64,000 nucleotides of DNA from Streptomyces sp. RerS4 (lineage in GTDB: Bacteria > Actinomycetota > Actinomycetes > Streptomycetales > Streptomycetaceae). A program made the position numbers and the translations under genes. Location of the stretch: assembly GCF_023515955.1 (NCBI RefSeq), contig NZ_CP097322.1:3371501-3435500 (forward strand), given 5' to 3'. A model generated the notes under the pieces. It was not told the DNA's origin. It ran no database searches and saw only the letters and a program-made list of their open reading frames with translations. Shown here one piece after another: positions 36,040-44,163 of this stretch (the first letter of the stretch is position 1; the number at the start of each line of letters is the position of its first letter).

Positions 36040-36456
36040 GTGACTGCTTTGCATACCAAGGCGACCCGTCAGGCGTCCATCGCCATCCGCGTGCCTGACC
36101 AGCGCGCGGAGCCGGCGGACATGGACGCGCACATTGCGGGCACCTGCGACTGCGCGCCGCTGCGCGGCGCCGTCAACGATCCACGGGGGATCGGAACACT
36201 GACCGGGCGTGAGCGGCAGGTGCTGACCCTGCTCGGCCACGGGATGTCCAACCGGCTCATCGCCCGGCGGCTCGGCATCGTCGAGCGGACCGCGAAGGCA
36301 CATGTGGCCAGCATCGTGGAGAAGCTCGGCGTCAGTTCACGGCTCGAAGCCGCGCTGATGGCCCATCTGCACCACACGCTCATCTGCGCGGAGACCATTG
36401 TCCCAAGGAACACCACACCAAGGGCCAATGTCCGTACACCAGCGCACGGTTGTTGA
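36040..36456 (+). CDS. LuxR/GerE-type DNA-binding regulator at the head of the lanthipeptide cluster
   Basis: Start uncertain: GTG 36040 sits too close to GGGGGAG, while TTG 36049 in the same frame has better spacing (about 10). About 135-138 residues. No receiver domain; the GerE helix-turn-helix occupies about residues 50-105: LTGRERQVLTLLGHGMSNRL, IARRLGIVERTAKAHVASIV, EKLGVSSRLEA. A short Cys-containing N-terminal stretch (AGTCDCAPLRG) has no known match. Divergent from nothing and immediately upstream of the precursor gene, so it is the likely pathway-specific activator. Confidence 0.75.
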   Translation: MTALHTKATRQASIAIRVPDQRAEPADMDAHIAGTCDCAPLRGAVNDPRGIGTLTGRERQVLTLLGHGMSNRLIARRLGIVERTAKAHVASIVEKLGVSSRLEAALMAHLHHTLICAETIVPRNTTPRANVRTPAHGC

Positions 36457-36513
36457 CTGGAAGGCGTCCGCCGGAACAAGAGGCGGGCCGTTTCCATAGA
36501 TCCGGAGAGCACA

Positions 36514-36699
36514 ATGCAGAAGATCGAGAACGTCGACATCATGGAGCTCGTCGGTGGCTTCGAGGCCTACGCCGACGCCGCCGAGCTGAACTTCGAGGCG
36601 TCGGCCGACGCCCCGGCGATCACGCCGACCCTCACCACCATCGCCTACACCAAGGTGAGCGTCGCCGCCACCGCCGCTTCCTACAAGTGGTCCTGCTGA
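36514..36699 (+). CDS. Class V lanthipeptide precursor peptide (LanA)
   Basis: 61 residues from ATG 36514 behind GGAGAG. An acidic leader (MQKIENVDIMELVGGFEAYA, then Asp/Glu/Ala-rich up to about residue 34) and a Thr/Ser/Ala-rich core (ITPTLTTIAYTKVSVAATAA then SYKWSC). The only Cys is the last residue (C61). Ser56 lies five residues before it, the spacing of the AviCys/AviMeCys ring in thioviridamide-type peptides. Thr37, 39, 41, 42, 46, 53 and Ser49, 60 are other dehydration candidates. With one Cys only one thioether ring is possible, so most of the product should be linear. The leader cut is inferred near residues 33-36. Confidence 0.8.
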   Translation: MQKIENVDIMELVGGFEAYADAAELNFEASADAPAITPTLTTIAYTKVSVAATAASYKWSC

Positions 36700-36736
36700 T
36701 CCAGCAGTAGGGGCGGGTCGGCAACGGCTGGTCCGA

Positions 36737-36771
36737 GCGGTCCTGGGCGCGAGCAAGGCGCCCAGGACCGC
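36737..36771 (+). terminator. 14-bp hairpin between precursor and modification genes
   Basis: GCGGTCCTGGGCGC pairs perfectly with GCGCCCAGGACCGC over a 7-base loop, 38 bases after the precursor stop. Probably a partial terminator giving more precursor than enzyme mRNA and protecting the 3' end. Confidence 0.65.
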
Positions 36772-36867
36772 CACAGCCCGTGCTCCGGGTCCGACCGGGC
36801 CGGGCACCCCCATTCTTCCCGCCCTTCCCTTCTTTTTTGCCCTTCCGCGACTCCCGGAGGTGCGGCG

Positions 36868-37833
36868 ATGAGCCGCAGCGTCTCTGTTCTCCTGCCCATC
36901 GTTCCGACCCGCGCGGAGCATGCGGCGCCGTTCGCCGCGTTCGTGCAGTGGCGAGGAGCACGGGCACTGTGGCAAGGGCAGCAACTCCTCAACGAACAAC
37001 ACCAGGTCTTCGCGCAGTTGAGCGGAATGGGCCTGCGCGTCCCGTTCGGGATCTGTGTCTCGCTGATGCCGTCGCGTCATCCCGTCCAGGCGGCCATCGA
37101 GGCCCGTACGCTCGCCGCGGCTTCCGGTCACCCGGTCACCGCCGGATTCGGTCCCGGAGCACGCGCCTTCCAGGAAGGGGTACTCGGCGAGCCGTACAAG
37201 AGCCCGCTGACAGCCTGCCGCGAATATCTGGACATCGTCCGCGGAGTGCTCGACGGTGACGACGTCGACCAGCGCGGCACCTACTTCTCCTACACCGGTT
37301 CCATCCCACGCTCGCCCGCGCCGCCCGTCGAGGTGGGACTCGGGGTGCTGCGCCCCGGCATGGCCCGGATCGCCGGGCAGACCGCCGACGTGGCGATCAC
37401 CTGGCTCACCCCGCCGACGTACGTGCGTGACGTCATCGTCCCCGCGCTACGCGAAGGCGCCGAGGCCGCCGGCCGGCCCGTGCCGCGCGTCGTGTCCGTC
37501 GTCCCCATGGCCGCCGCGGCCGACGGCAGGGACACCCTGGCCGCCCTCGGAGCCGGCAGCTGCGACCACTTCGCCGCGCCGCACTATCAGGACATGCTGA
37601 CCCGCGCCGGCGTGCGGGTCGACGGGGAGGACCCGACGGCCACCACCAAGAGCCTGCTCGCCGCGGGGGGAGCCCTCATCGGCGACCCCGCGGAACTGGC
37701 CGCGGGCATCGCCGCGTACCACGCGGCGGGTACCGACGAGGTGGTCCTCAACAACGTCGGCGTCGCCACGCTGGAGGGACCGCGGGCCGTACTGCGGGAC
37801 CTGGAGGCGCTGTTCAACGGGAACGGCTGGTAG
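36868..37833 (+). CDS. LLM-class F420-dependent reductase (LanJ type)
   Basis: ATG 36868 after GGAGG; 321 residues. Luciferase-like TIM-barrel features: SVLLPIVPTRAEHAAPFAAF, FGICVSLMPSRHP, GFGPGARAFQEGVLGEPYKS and IAGQTADVAITWLTPPTYV. In class V lanthipeptide clusters such LLM enzymes are linked to reduction of dehydroalanine/dehydrobutyrine to D-Ala/D-Abu. First gene of the modification operon, so reduced D-residues in the product are likely. F420 rather than FMN use is inferred from the subfamily. Confidence 0.78.
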   Translation: MSRSVSVLLPIVPTRAEHAAPFAAFVQWRGARALWQGQQLLNEQHQVFAQLSGMGLRVPFGICVSLMPSRHPVQAAIEARTLAAASGHPVTAGFGPGARAFQEGVLGEPYKSPLTACREYLDIVRGVLDGDDVDQRGTYFSYTGSIPRSPAPPVEVGLGVLRPGMARIAGQTADVAITWLTPPTYVRDVIVPALREGAEAAGRPVPRVVSVVPMAAAADGRDTLAALGAGSCDHFAAPHYQDMLTRAGVRVDGEDPTATTKSLLAAGGALIGDPAELAAGIAAYHAAGTDEVVLNNVGVATLEGPRAVLRDLEALFNGNGW

Positions 37834-37838
37834 CCATC

Positions 37839-38468
37839 GTGACCGAGCACACCCTGGACACCGCTCCCGTCGCACGCACCGAGCCCGCCGGGCTCCCTTT
37901 CACCCGGCTCCTCTTCATCGCCACCGGCTCCGTCTCCGCCGCCGAACTGCCCTCCTGGATCTCGTGGCTGCGCGCCACACACCCGGCTCTGGAGATCCAG
38001 ACCGTCCTCACCCGCAGCGCGCAGCGGTTCGTCACGCGCGAGGCCCTCAACCTGCTCACGGGACGCCGCACCCTGGTGGACGCCTGGCCGGAGGAGCCCG
38101 TGCTGCGCGCCCCGCACGTCGACCTGACCGCCTGGGCCGAGGCCGTCCTCGTCTACCCCTCGACGTTCTCGTACACCGCCCGCCTCGCGCTCGGCCTCGC
38201 CGACAGCCCCTCGCTGCTCACCGCACAGTGCACGGCGGCGCCCGTCGCCGTCGCGCCCGCGCTGCCGCCCGGCGGCGTCCAGAGCCATGCCTACCGCCGC
38301 CACGTCGAGGCCCTGGAGCAGCGCCCCAACTGCGTCGTCGTCCCACCGGTGCCCGCGCTCAGCCTGACCACGGGGCGCACCGACAGCTGGGCCGCGGCCC
38401 CGCTCCCCGACGTACTCGACGGCCTCGCCGCGCTGCACCGCCGCATCACCGAGGAGCCGACGCCATGA
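37839..38468 (+). CDS. HFCD flavoprotein Cys decarboxylase (LanD type)
   Basis: GTG 37839, 209 residues. FIATGSVSAAELPSWISWLR (Rossmann start of the HFCD family), catalytic-type His in APHVDLTAWA, and YPSTFSYTARLALGLADS matching the P-A-x-x-N-T loop region. EpiD/MibD-like enzymes oxidatively decarboxylate a C-terminal Cys to an enethiol that closes an AviCys or AviMeCys ring. The precursor's only Cys is its last residue, exactly the substrate required. Stop overlaps the next start (ATGA). Confidence 0.85.
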   Translation: MTEHTLDTAPVARTEPAGLPFTRLLFIATGSVSAAELPSWISWLRATHPALEIQTVLTRSAQRFVTREALNLLTGRRTLVDAWPEEPVLRAPHVDLTAWAEAVLVYPSTFSYTARLALGLADSPSLLTAQCTAAPVAVAPALPPGGVQSHAYRRHVEALEQRPNCVVVPPVPALSLTTGRTDSWAAAPLPDVLDGLAALHRRITEEPTP

Positions 38469-39385
38469 GCGCCGTCGTGGTCGACACCTACGCGACCGGA
38501 CTGCTCACCACCACCGTCACCGCCCTGCCGGACGGCGGCCACCGCTGGCTGCGCCGCCCCGGTACGAAGGCCCCGGCAGCCTTCACCCCCCTCACCGCCC
38601 GCCTGCGCGAGCTCGTGGAGGAACCACCCTCCCCTGCCCGGGGCACCCGCCTGCTCACCGGAGATCCCGCGCCGCACGGCGCCAGGACGTACGCCGCCCC
38701 CGGCCCGTACTCCGTGGCCCACTGGCTCATCGACGGCGGTGGACCGCAGGCGGTCCCCGGCGGTCACCGCGCGCTCCGCGGCACCCTGCGGGAGGTCGGC
38801 GCGCTGCTCGCCGCACTCCACAGCCGGCCCGTCCCCGAGGAGGCCCGCCGGCCCGCGCGCGCGGTCGTCCGGCTCCACGCCTGGCTGTCAGGCCGTACGA
38901 CCGCCGGCGGCGCCACCGCCGCGGACCTGCTGGGCGCGGCGGGCGTGGCCCACCTGCGCGCCTGGGCCGCGGAAGCCGCCGGCCCCGCGGCCGGCCATGT
39001 CCTGTCGCACGGCGCACCGGGCCTCGGCTCGCTCGTCCCCGGCGTGGACGGATCGACCACAGCCGCGCTGCTGACGGGCGAGGACCTGTGCGTCGCCCCG
39101 CCCCATTTCGATCTGGGCTGGCTCGCCGGCGAACTCGCCGAGTTCCGCTGGCTGCTGGGCGCCACCGCCGACCAGCGCGCCTGGCAGCAGCTGCTGGACG
39201 CCCTGTTCGACGGCTACGGCGAGGGCGGCGGCGACGTGGCCGCCCGCGAGGGCTGCCTGCGCGGCACCGCCCTGCGCATCGCGCTGCACACGCACGACAC
39301 GGCCGCCTACGTTCCGGACGCGGCCGGCCAGGCCCGCCTCTACGGGCTGCTCGCCGCCACGCTCACCGAGGGGGCAGCCGCATGA
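38465..39385 (+). CDS. Kinase-like protein without catalytic residues, LanX candidate
   Basis: ATG 38465, 306 residues; overlaps both neighbours by 4 bases. Layout resembles APH-type phosphotransferases: a Brenner-like loop at LSHGAPGLGSLVPGVDGST and a DFE-like site at APPHFDLGWLAGELAEFRWL. But the catalytic Asp of H-G-D is Ala, and no ATP-site Lys is obvious near the N terminus. In described class V systems the third component, LanX, has no assigned fold and is proposed to help cyclisation; position and size suit it. The relation to kinases is my inference from motif spacing. Confidence 0.6.
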   Translation: MSAVVVDTYATGLLTTTVTALPDGGHRWLRRPGTKAPAAFTPLTARLRELVEEPPSPARGTRLLTGDPAPHGARTYAAPGPYSVAHWLIDGGGPQAVPGGHRALRGTLREVGALLAALHSRPVPEEARRPARAVVRLHAWLSGRTTAGGATAADLLGAAGVAHLRAWAAEAAGPAAGHVLSHGAPGLGSLVPGVDGSTTAALLTGEDLCVAPPHFDLGWLAGELAEFRWLLGATADQRAWQQLLDALFDGYGEGGGDVAAREGCLRGTALRIALHTHDTAAYVPDAAGQARLYGLLAATLTEGAAA

Positions 39386-40720
39386 CCGACGGCACCAGCC
39401 TGCGCAGGCTGACGCTCGGCAACGGGCTGCGCGTCCTCATCGACACGACGTCGGCCGGCGGTCTCACGGCGGTCTCGGTGCACTACGGCGTCGGCTTCCG
39501 CTCGGAGCCCGAAGGCCGCGCCGGTGTCGCCCACCTGCTGGAACACATGATGTTCGAGGGCAGTGAACGCTTCCCCGACCGTGCCTACTTCACCGACCTC
39601 ATGGCCGGCGGCGGGTCCGCCGAGGGCACCACCCACCAGGACTACACGGACTACGTCCACGTCGTTCCCACCGCGGCCCTGGAGCGCGCGCTGGCCGCCG
39701 AGGCCGACCGGATGCGTGCCCCCCGCTTCACCCCGGACTCCCTCACCGAGCAGCTCACCGGCATCGAGGCCGAGATCAGGGCCGCTGTTCACGACGCACC
39801 GCTCGGCGGCCTGCCCTGGCCCCTCCTGCCCGCACTGCTGTACGACCGCTGGGCCAACGCCCACGATGGCTACGGCGACCTGCCGAACCTCGCCCGACTG
39901 ACCCACGAGGACTGCGCCGACTTCTTCCGCGCGCACTATGCCCCGGGTAACGCCGTGCTCACGGTGAGCGGAGCGGACGACCCCGAAGAGGTCGCCGCCC
40001 TCGTCGAACGGCACTTCGCCGCCGTGCCGGCGGGCTCCGCCCGGCCCGACGCCGCGCACCGCCCGGTCCTGGCCGAACCGCCGCTCACCACGGACCGGAT
40101 GAGCGTGCGGACCGTGCGCGGCGGCGGTGCCGTCTGCCTCGGCTACCGGTTGCCCGACCCCGCGACCGACCTCGACGGCTACCTCGCCCGGCTCGTGGTC
40201 GCCAGGCTGCTGGCCGTGCCACCTGTCGACGCGGGCTGCGGGTTCTTCGCACCGCTGGACGCGCTCGACCCGGACGCCCTCGTCATCACCGTGCCCGCCA
40301 CCGACGAGAACGGGGTACGAGCGGCACTGCACCGGGTCGACGACGCGCTGCGCGCTCTCGCCGACGCCTCCGACACCGAGGTCCGGCAGGCGGCCGGTCG
40401 GCTCGCCGACGACCACCTGCGCGCCCATCACGGGCCGGGCCCCCGGGCCCGCGCGCTGGGCCGCTTGGAGATCCTCTTCGGTGAACCCGGCCTCCTCGAC
40501 GAACTGCCCGCCCGCCTGCGGGCCCTCGCCCCGGGACGGGTCCGCGCGGCCGCCGGCGCGTTGGCCGACGATCACCGCGCTGTGCTGGCGCTGCTCCCGG
40601 GCGGCGAGACGGCCCCGTTCCGGGGCCTGGGAGCGGCCGTCCGTGCCGCCGCGCCCGACGCCTCCGCCCCCGCCTCCCTCGGCGCCCCGGCCCCGCCCCG
40701 GCCCCGCGGCCGTCGGCTCC
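39382..40720 (+). CDS. M16 zinc metallopeptidase, catalytic half (leader peptidase candidate)
   Basis: ATG 39382 (ATGA overlap). About 446 residues before coding sense leaves this frame near 40.68-40.72 kb; the formal ORF runs on to 41304 with shadow-type sequence. HLLEHMMFEGSERFPDRAYF contains the inverted zinc motif HxxEH (about residues 52-56), with the third ligand Glu about 75 residues later in TGIEAEIRAA. An NxxxR-like basic pocket follows in the second domain. Class V clusters carry M16 peptidases thought to remove the leader. Together with the next ORF it would form one PqqF-like protein of about 856 residues or a heterodimer. Confidence 0.75.
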
Positions 40721-40721
40721 C

Positions 40722-41951
40722 ATGGCCCCGCCCGCGCTGCGGCTGCCCGCCTTCGCCGAGACCGGCCACGGCCCCGGCCCCGCCTCGGGCCGGCCGACCG
40801 AGCCCTGCGTCGCCGCCGTACGCGACACCCGCGCGCCCCTCGTCGAACTCCGGCTGCGCCTGCCCGCGCCCCGCGCGGCCGCTCCCGCCGACCGCGAACG
40901 GCTCGCCCTGGTCCTCGCCGACCGCTGGACGGCCCGGTTCCCCGTACACGGGTCCGTGTCCACGACCGTGGAGAGCGGCGCCGTCCTGCTCGACGCGTGG
41001 CTGCCCGCACCCGCACCCGACCCGGTGCTGTTCGCCGACCTGCTCGGCGCCCCGCCCACGGCCGCCGAACTCGCCGCCGTGGAACCCCGGGCCCGCGCCC
41101 GCATGGGAAGCCGCGTGGGCAACCCGGCCTGGCTGGCCGAACAGGCCCTGCGACAGCGGCTCCCGGCCGCCGCGCCCCGACCGGGCACCGACGGGGTGGT
41201 ACTCCCCGAGCCGCCGTACGCGGGCGGCATCGAGCTCACCGCCGTCGGCGACCTGGATCCCGAGGTCTGGGTCGCGGCGGCGACCGCCGCCCTGCGCCCG
41301 CTGACGTCGGCACTCGACGCGTCGCCCGACGCGCACGCGCCGCTCCCGGCCGTCGCCGAGGGCCTCGCGCTGCTGCGCCTGCCCCCGGCCCTGCCCACGG
41401 CCGCCGCCCACCTGGTGTGGGCCACTCCCGAACCGCCCTTGGTCGATTCGTTCGCCGCGCGCTGGCTGGCGGTGTCGGTACTCGGCGGCGGCCAGCCCGG
41501 AGCCCGCCTCGCCGCACTGCGCACGCCGCACGCCCCGTACGGCTTCACCTCCTACGCGGGCCGCTTCGTCGACCACGCGGGCACCGGAGCCCTCGTCCGG
41601 GTTCACGCCCAGTTGCCGCCCGCCGGCGCCGTCGAGGCCGCCGTCGTCGTCCGCGACGAGCTGCGGCGCACCGGTGCCGAGCCGGCCACCGGCGCCGAGG
41701 TGGACGCCGCACGGCGGTACTGCGCGGGCCAGTTCGCCCTCATGCCCCAGAGCCAGGGCTCACTGGCCGACCAGCTGAGCGCCTGGCTCGCGAACGGACG
41801 CCGGGCCGCGGAACTCGTCGGCTTTCCCGACGCCCTGTACGGGGTGCCGGCCGCCGAAGTGGCCCGCGACTGCGCACACCTGTTCGCCCAGCCCGCCTAT
41901 GCCGGAGTGCTCGCCACGCCGGCGGTCGACCCGGCCGAGGAGTCGCCGTGA
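40722..41951 (+). CDS. M16 peptidase, non-catalytic half (one base out of frame with the previous ORF)
   Basis: From ATG 40722, though coding sense begins slightly upstream and there is no ribosome site. 409 residues: an inactive M16-like domain (no HxxEH) with VAAVRDTRAPLVELRLRLPA, then a C-terminal domain with RLAALRTPHAPYGFTSYAGR, the Arg/Tyr substrate-binding pair of M16 enzymes. No stop exists for the catalytic half before this point, so a single base lost in the C/G run at 40680-40715 and a fused protein is the best model; a separate partner subunit is the alternative. Ends in a GTGA overlap with the kinase gene. Confidence 0.7.
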   Translation: MAPPALRLPAFAETGHGPGPASGRPTEPCVAAVRDTRAPLVELRLRLPAPRAAAPADRERLALVLADRWTARFPVHGSVSTTVESGAVLLDAWLPAPAPDPVLFADLLGAPPTAAELAAVEPRARARMGSRVGNPAWLAEQALRQRLPAAAPRPGTDGVVLPEPPYAGGIELTAVGDLDPEVWVAAATAALRPLTSALDASPDAHAPLPAVAEGLALLRLPPALPTAAAHLVWATPEPPLVDSFAARWLAVSVLGGGQPGARLAALRTPHAPYGFTSYAGRFVDHAGTGALVRVHAQLPPAGAVEAAVVVRDELRRTGAEPATGAEVDAARRYCAGQFALMPQSQGSLADQLSAWLANGRRAAELVGFPDALYGVPAAEVARDCAHLFAQPAYAGVLATPAVDPAEESP

Positions 41952-43093
41952 CCCGCACCACCTCCCCCCGCACCGAACTGCGGTTCCAGCCCGTCGACCT
42001 CGACAGCGCGCCCGAGGTCGACGCCCTGCTGCGGCGCATCGGCACGGGCCCCTTCGACCGCACGGACCTCACCGCGCTGCCCGGCCGCAACGACACCTGG
42101 GCCGGCCGCACGACCGGCGGCGCCCGCGTCTTCGTCAAGCGGCTGACGGGTCCGGCGGAGGACGTAAGGGCCCGGATGGACCGCGCACTCGGCTACGAGC
42201 GGATGGTGGCGGACGCCCCGGCCGGGGTGCTGCGCGGCCCCGCACTACTGGGCAGCGACCCGGACGCCGGGCTGCTCGCCTTCGACTACCTCCAGGACGC
42301 CCGCAGCGGCGCCGAACTGACGGCCGACCAGGCGTTCACACCGGAGCTCGCGCACCTCGCCGGCACCGCTCTGGGCCTGCTGCACGCCTGCCCCACCGGG
42401 CCGCAGGACGTGCTGGAGCGGAGCACCCCCGCCCTGCCGTCGCCGGAACTGCTGGAGGCGCTGCCCGCCGCCATGTTCGAGGAACTCAGCGGGGCGGAGC
42501 TGGAAACCTGGCGGCTGCTGCAGAACGACGCGGGGCTGATCGGGGCGGTGCACCGGCTGCTGGCCGCCGAGCGGGCGGCGCCGCGCGTGCCCGCCCACTG
42601 CGACCTGCGGATGGACCAGTTCCTGATCACCGACCCGTCCGGGCCGGACATCCGGCTGCGCGTGGCGGACTGGGAGGAGTTCCGCCTCGCGGACCCGGCC
42701 CGCGACGTGGGCGGCTTCGCCGGCGAATGGCTGCACCGGGCCGTGCTCGACATCGTCACCTCCCGCGGTGACGCCGACACGGCCGCCTTCGCCGGGCTCT
42801 CCATGACGCGCGAGACCGTGCTGGCCCGCGGCGCGGAGAAGCTCACCCGGTTGCGTCCGGTCGTCCAGGAGTTCTGGCGCGGCTACCGCGACGCGCGTCC
42901 GGACGCCGATCCGGGCCTGGCCGAGCGCGCCACCGCCTTCGCCGGCTGGCACCTGCTGGACCGGCTGCTCGCCGGGGCCCACCGCTCCCACCGCCTGCTC
43001 GGCATCGAGCGGGCCGCCGCGGGCATCGGCCGCACCGCCCTGCTCGACCCCGCCCGTTTCACCCACGTCGTCGGACTCGGAGACGCCTCGTGA
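41948..43093 (+). CDS. APH-fold Ser/Thr kinase (LanK)
   Basis: GTG 41948, 381 residues. Kinase motifs are complete: ATP Lys in RVFVKRLTG (about 60), Brenner loop VPAHCDLRMDQFLI with catalytic Asp, and VADWEEFRLADPARDVGGFA with the metal Asp. In class V lanthipeptides (lexapeptide LxmK) this protein phosphorylates precursor Ser/Thr. The following HopA1-like protein then eliminates phosphate. Overlaps M16 (GTGA) and LanY (GTGA). Confidence 0.87.
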   Translation: MTRTTSPRTELRFQPVDLDSAPEVDALLRRIGTGPFDRTDLTALPGRNDTWAGRTTGGARVFVKRLTGPAEDVRARMDRALGYERMVADAPAGVLRGPALLGSDPDAGLLAFDYLQDARSGAELTADQAFTPELAHLAGTALGLLHACPTGPQDVLERSTPALPSPELLEALPAAMFEELSGAELETWRLLQNDAGLIGAVHRLLAAERAAPRVPAHCDLRMDQFLITDPSGPDIRLRVADWEEFRLADPARDVGGFAGEWLHRAVLDIVTSRGDADTAAFAGLSMTRETVLARGAEKLTRLRPVVQEFWRGYRDARPDADPGLAERATAFAGWHLLDRLLAGAHRSHRLLGIERAAAGIGRTALLDPARFTHVVGLGDAS

Positions 43094-44115
43094 CCACAGC
43101 CACAGCCCCCACCGAGCCGGTCGCTCCGCAATCGATCACAGCGGAGCCGGCGCCGACGCCGGAGCCGGAGCCGAGCCTGGCCCCCGCCCTCGCCGACGCA
43201 CTGGCGCGCATCCACCTCTCGGCCGACGGCCGCACCGCCACCGTCGGGCCCCGCACCATCGAGGGCGAATCCTCCCGCGAACTCCAGCAGCGGCTCGGGG
43301 CGGCGCTCTACGAGGTGTTCCACACCGGCCGCGCCGAGGCCGACACCCGCCGGCGGCGCATGGCCCCGCGCGACCACGGCTTCGAGCGCGAGCTGGCGGC
43401 GGCGCTACCCCACCGCGCGATCCAGCGCACCGGTGTCGTGCTCCGGGCGCCGCGGGAGCCGGGCAACGGTGAGGCGCTCGTGTCCTGGGACGGCGTACGC
43501 GTCCGGATACCCGCGGACCGGCTGCCCGCCGACGGCCCGCTCGTCCCCGGCACCGAGGTACGCGTCCCCGCCTCCCCGGCCCGTCCCGCGCTCTCTCCCG
43601 GCTTCTTCTACGCCATGGGCTCCCGCGAACCGCGCTTCGACGACGAACTGCTCCGGGTCTACGTCCACCTCACCGACGCCGGACGCGCACCGCGGATCTG
43701 GGGCACCGTACTGGAGCGCCTTGAGGCGACGGGAGCCGGCTACCACGCCAAAGTGCTGTCGGGTCCGGCCGACTACCCGCGACGCGACGCCCTCGTCGTC
43801 TACCTGGGCAGCGAGTCCTGGGGCGCCTGCCACACGGTCGCCGACGCCGTCCGCGACCTGCCCGGCACCGGCTCCGACACCTCGGTCTTCGCCCACCGGC
43901 TCGGACCGGGCACGGCGGTGGCCTGGGAGCCGGACGATCCCCGGCCCGGCGCGGGCGGGCTGAGCTTCGGCCAGCACCGCGCCGCGGCGTTGGCCGAGGC
44001 GGCCGTACGGACCGAGGCCGGGTCCGAGAGCCCGCACGAGGCGTTCAGCAGCGCGGGCATCGACCCGAGCGCCCCCTACCGGAACCTGGCCTCACCCGAC
44101 CTCCCCGCCCGCTGA
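43090..44115 (+). CDS. HopA1-like phospho-Ser/Thr lyase (LanY)
   Basis: GTG 43090, 341 residues. The N terminus is Pro/Glu-rich (EPAPTPEPEPSLAPALADAL). The C-terminal half is the HopA1 effector domain: FYAMGSREPRFDDELLRVYV, YHAKVLSGPADYPRRDALVV, YLGSESWGACHTVADAV. The Lys in YHAKVLS and the Arg/Asp cluster fit the phosphothreonine-lyase-like site of the family. Expected to remove phosphate from the LanK product to give Dha/Dhb. Adjacent to LanK, as in known class V loci. Confidence 0.87.
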   Translation: MTTATAPTEPVAPQSITAEPAPTPEPEPSLAPALADALARIHLSADGRTATVGPRTIEGESSRELQQRLGAALYEVFHTGRAEADTRRRRMAPRDHGFERELAAALPHRAIQRTGVVLRAPREPGNGEALVSWDGVRVRIPADRLPADGPLVPGTEVRVPASPARPALSPGFFYAMGSREPRFDDELLRVYVHLTDAGRAPRIWGTVLERLEATGAGYHAKVLSGPADYPRRDALVVYLGSESWGACHTVADAVRDLPGTGSDTSVFAHRLGPGTAVAWEPDDPRPGAGGLSFGQHRAAALAEAAVRTEAGSESPHEAFSSAGIDPSAPYRNLASPDLPAR

Positions 44116-44163
44116 GCGGGCCGGACCCACCCCCCACCACCACCCACGCCGAAAGGCAGCACC

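Noticed and set aside
36514..38468. Linaridin cluster
   Set aside because: A C-terminal Cys and a decarboxylase fit, but there is no CypH/CypL-like membrane dehydratase and the kinase/HopA1 pair points to class V.
36514..44115. Thioamitide (thioviridamide-like) cluster
   Set aside because: The precursor tail and the HFCD, APH and HopA1-like genes are shared with thioamitides, but no YcaO or TfuA gene for thioamide formation is present in the cluster.
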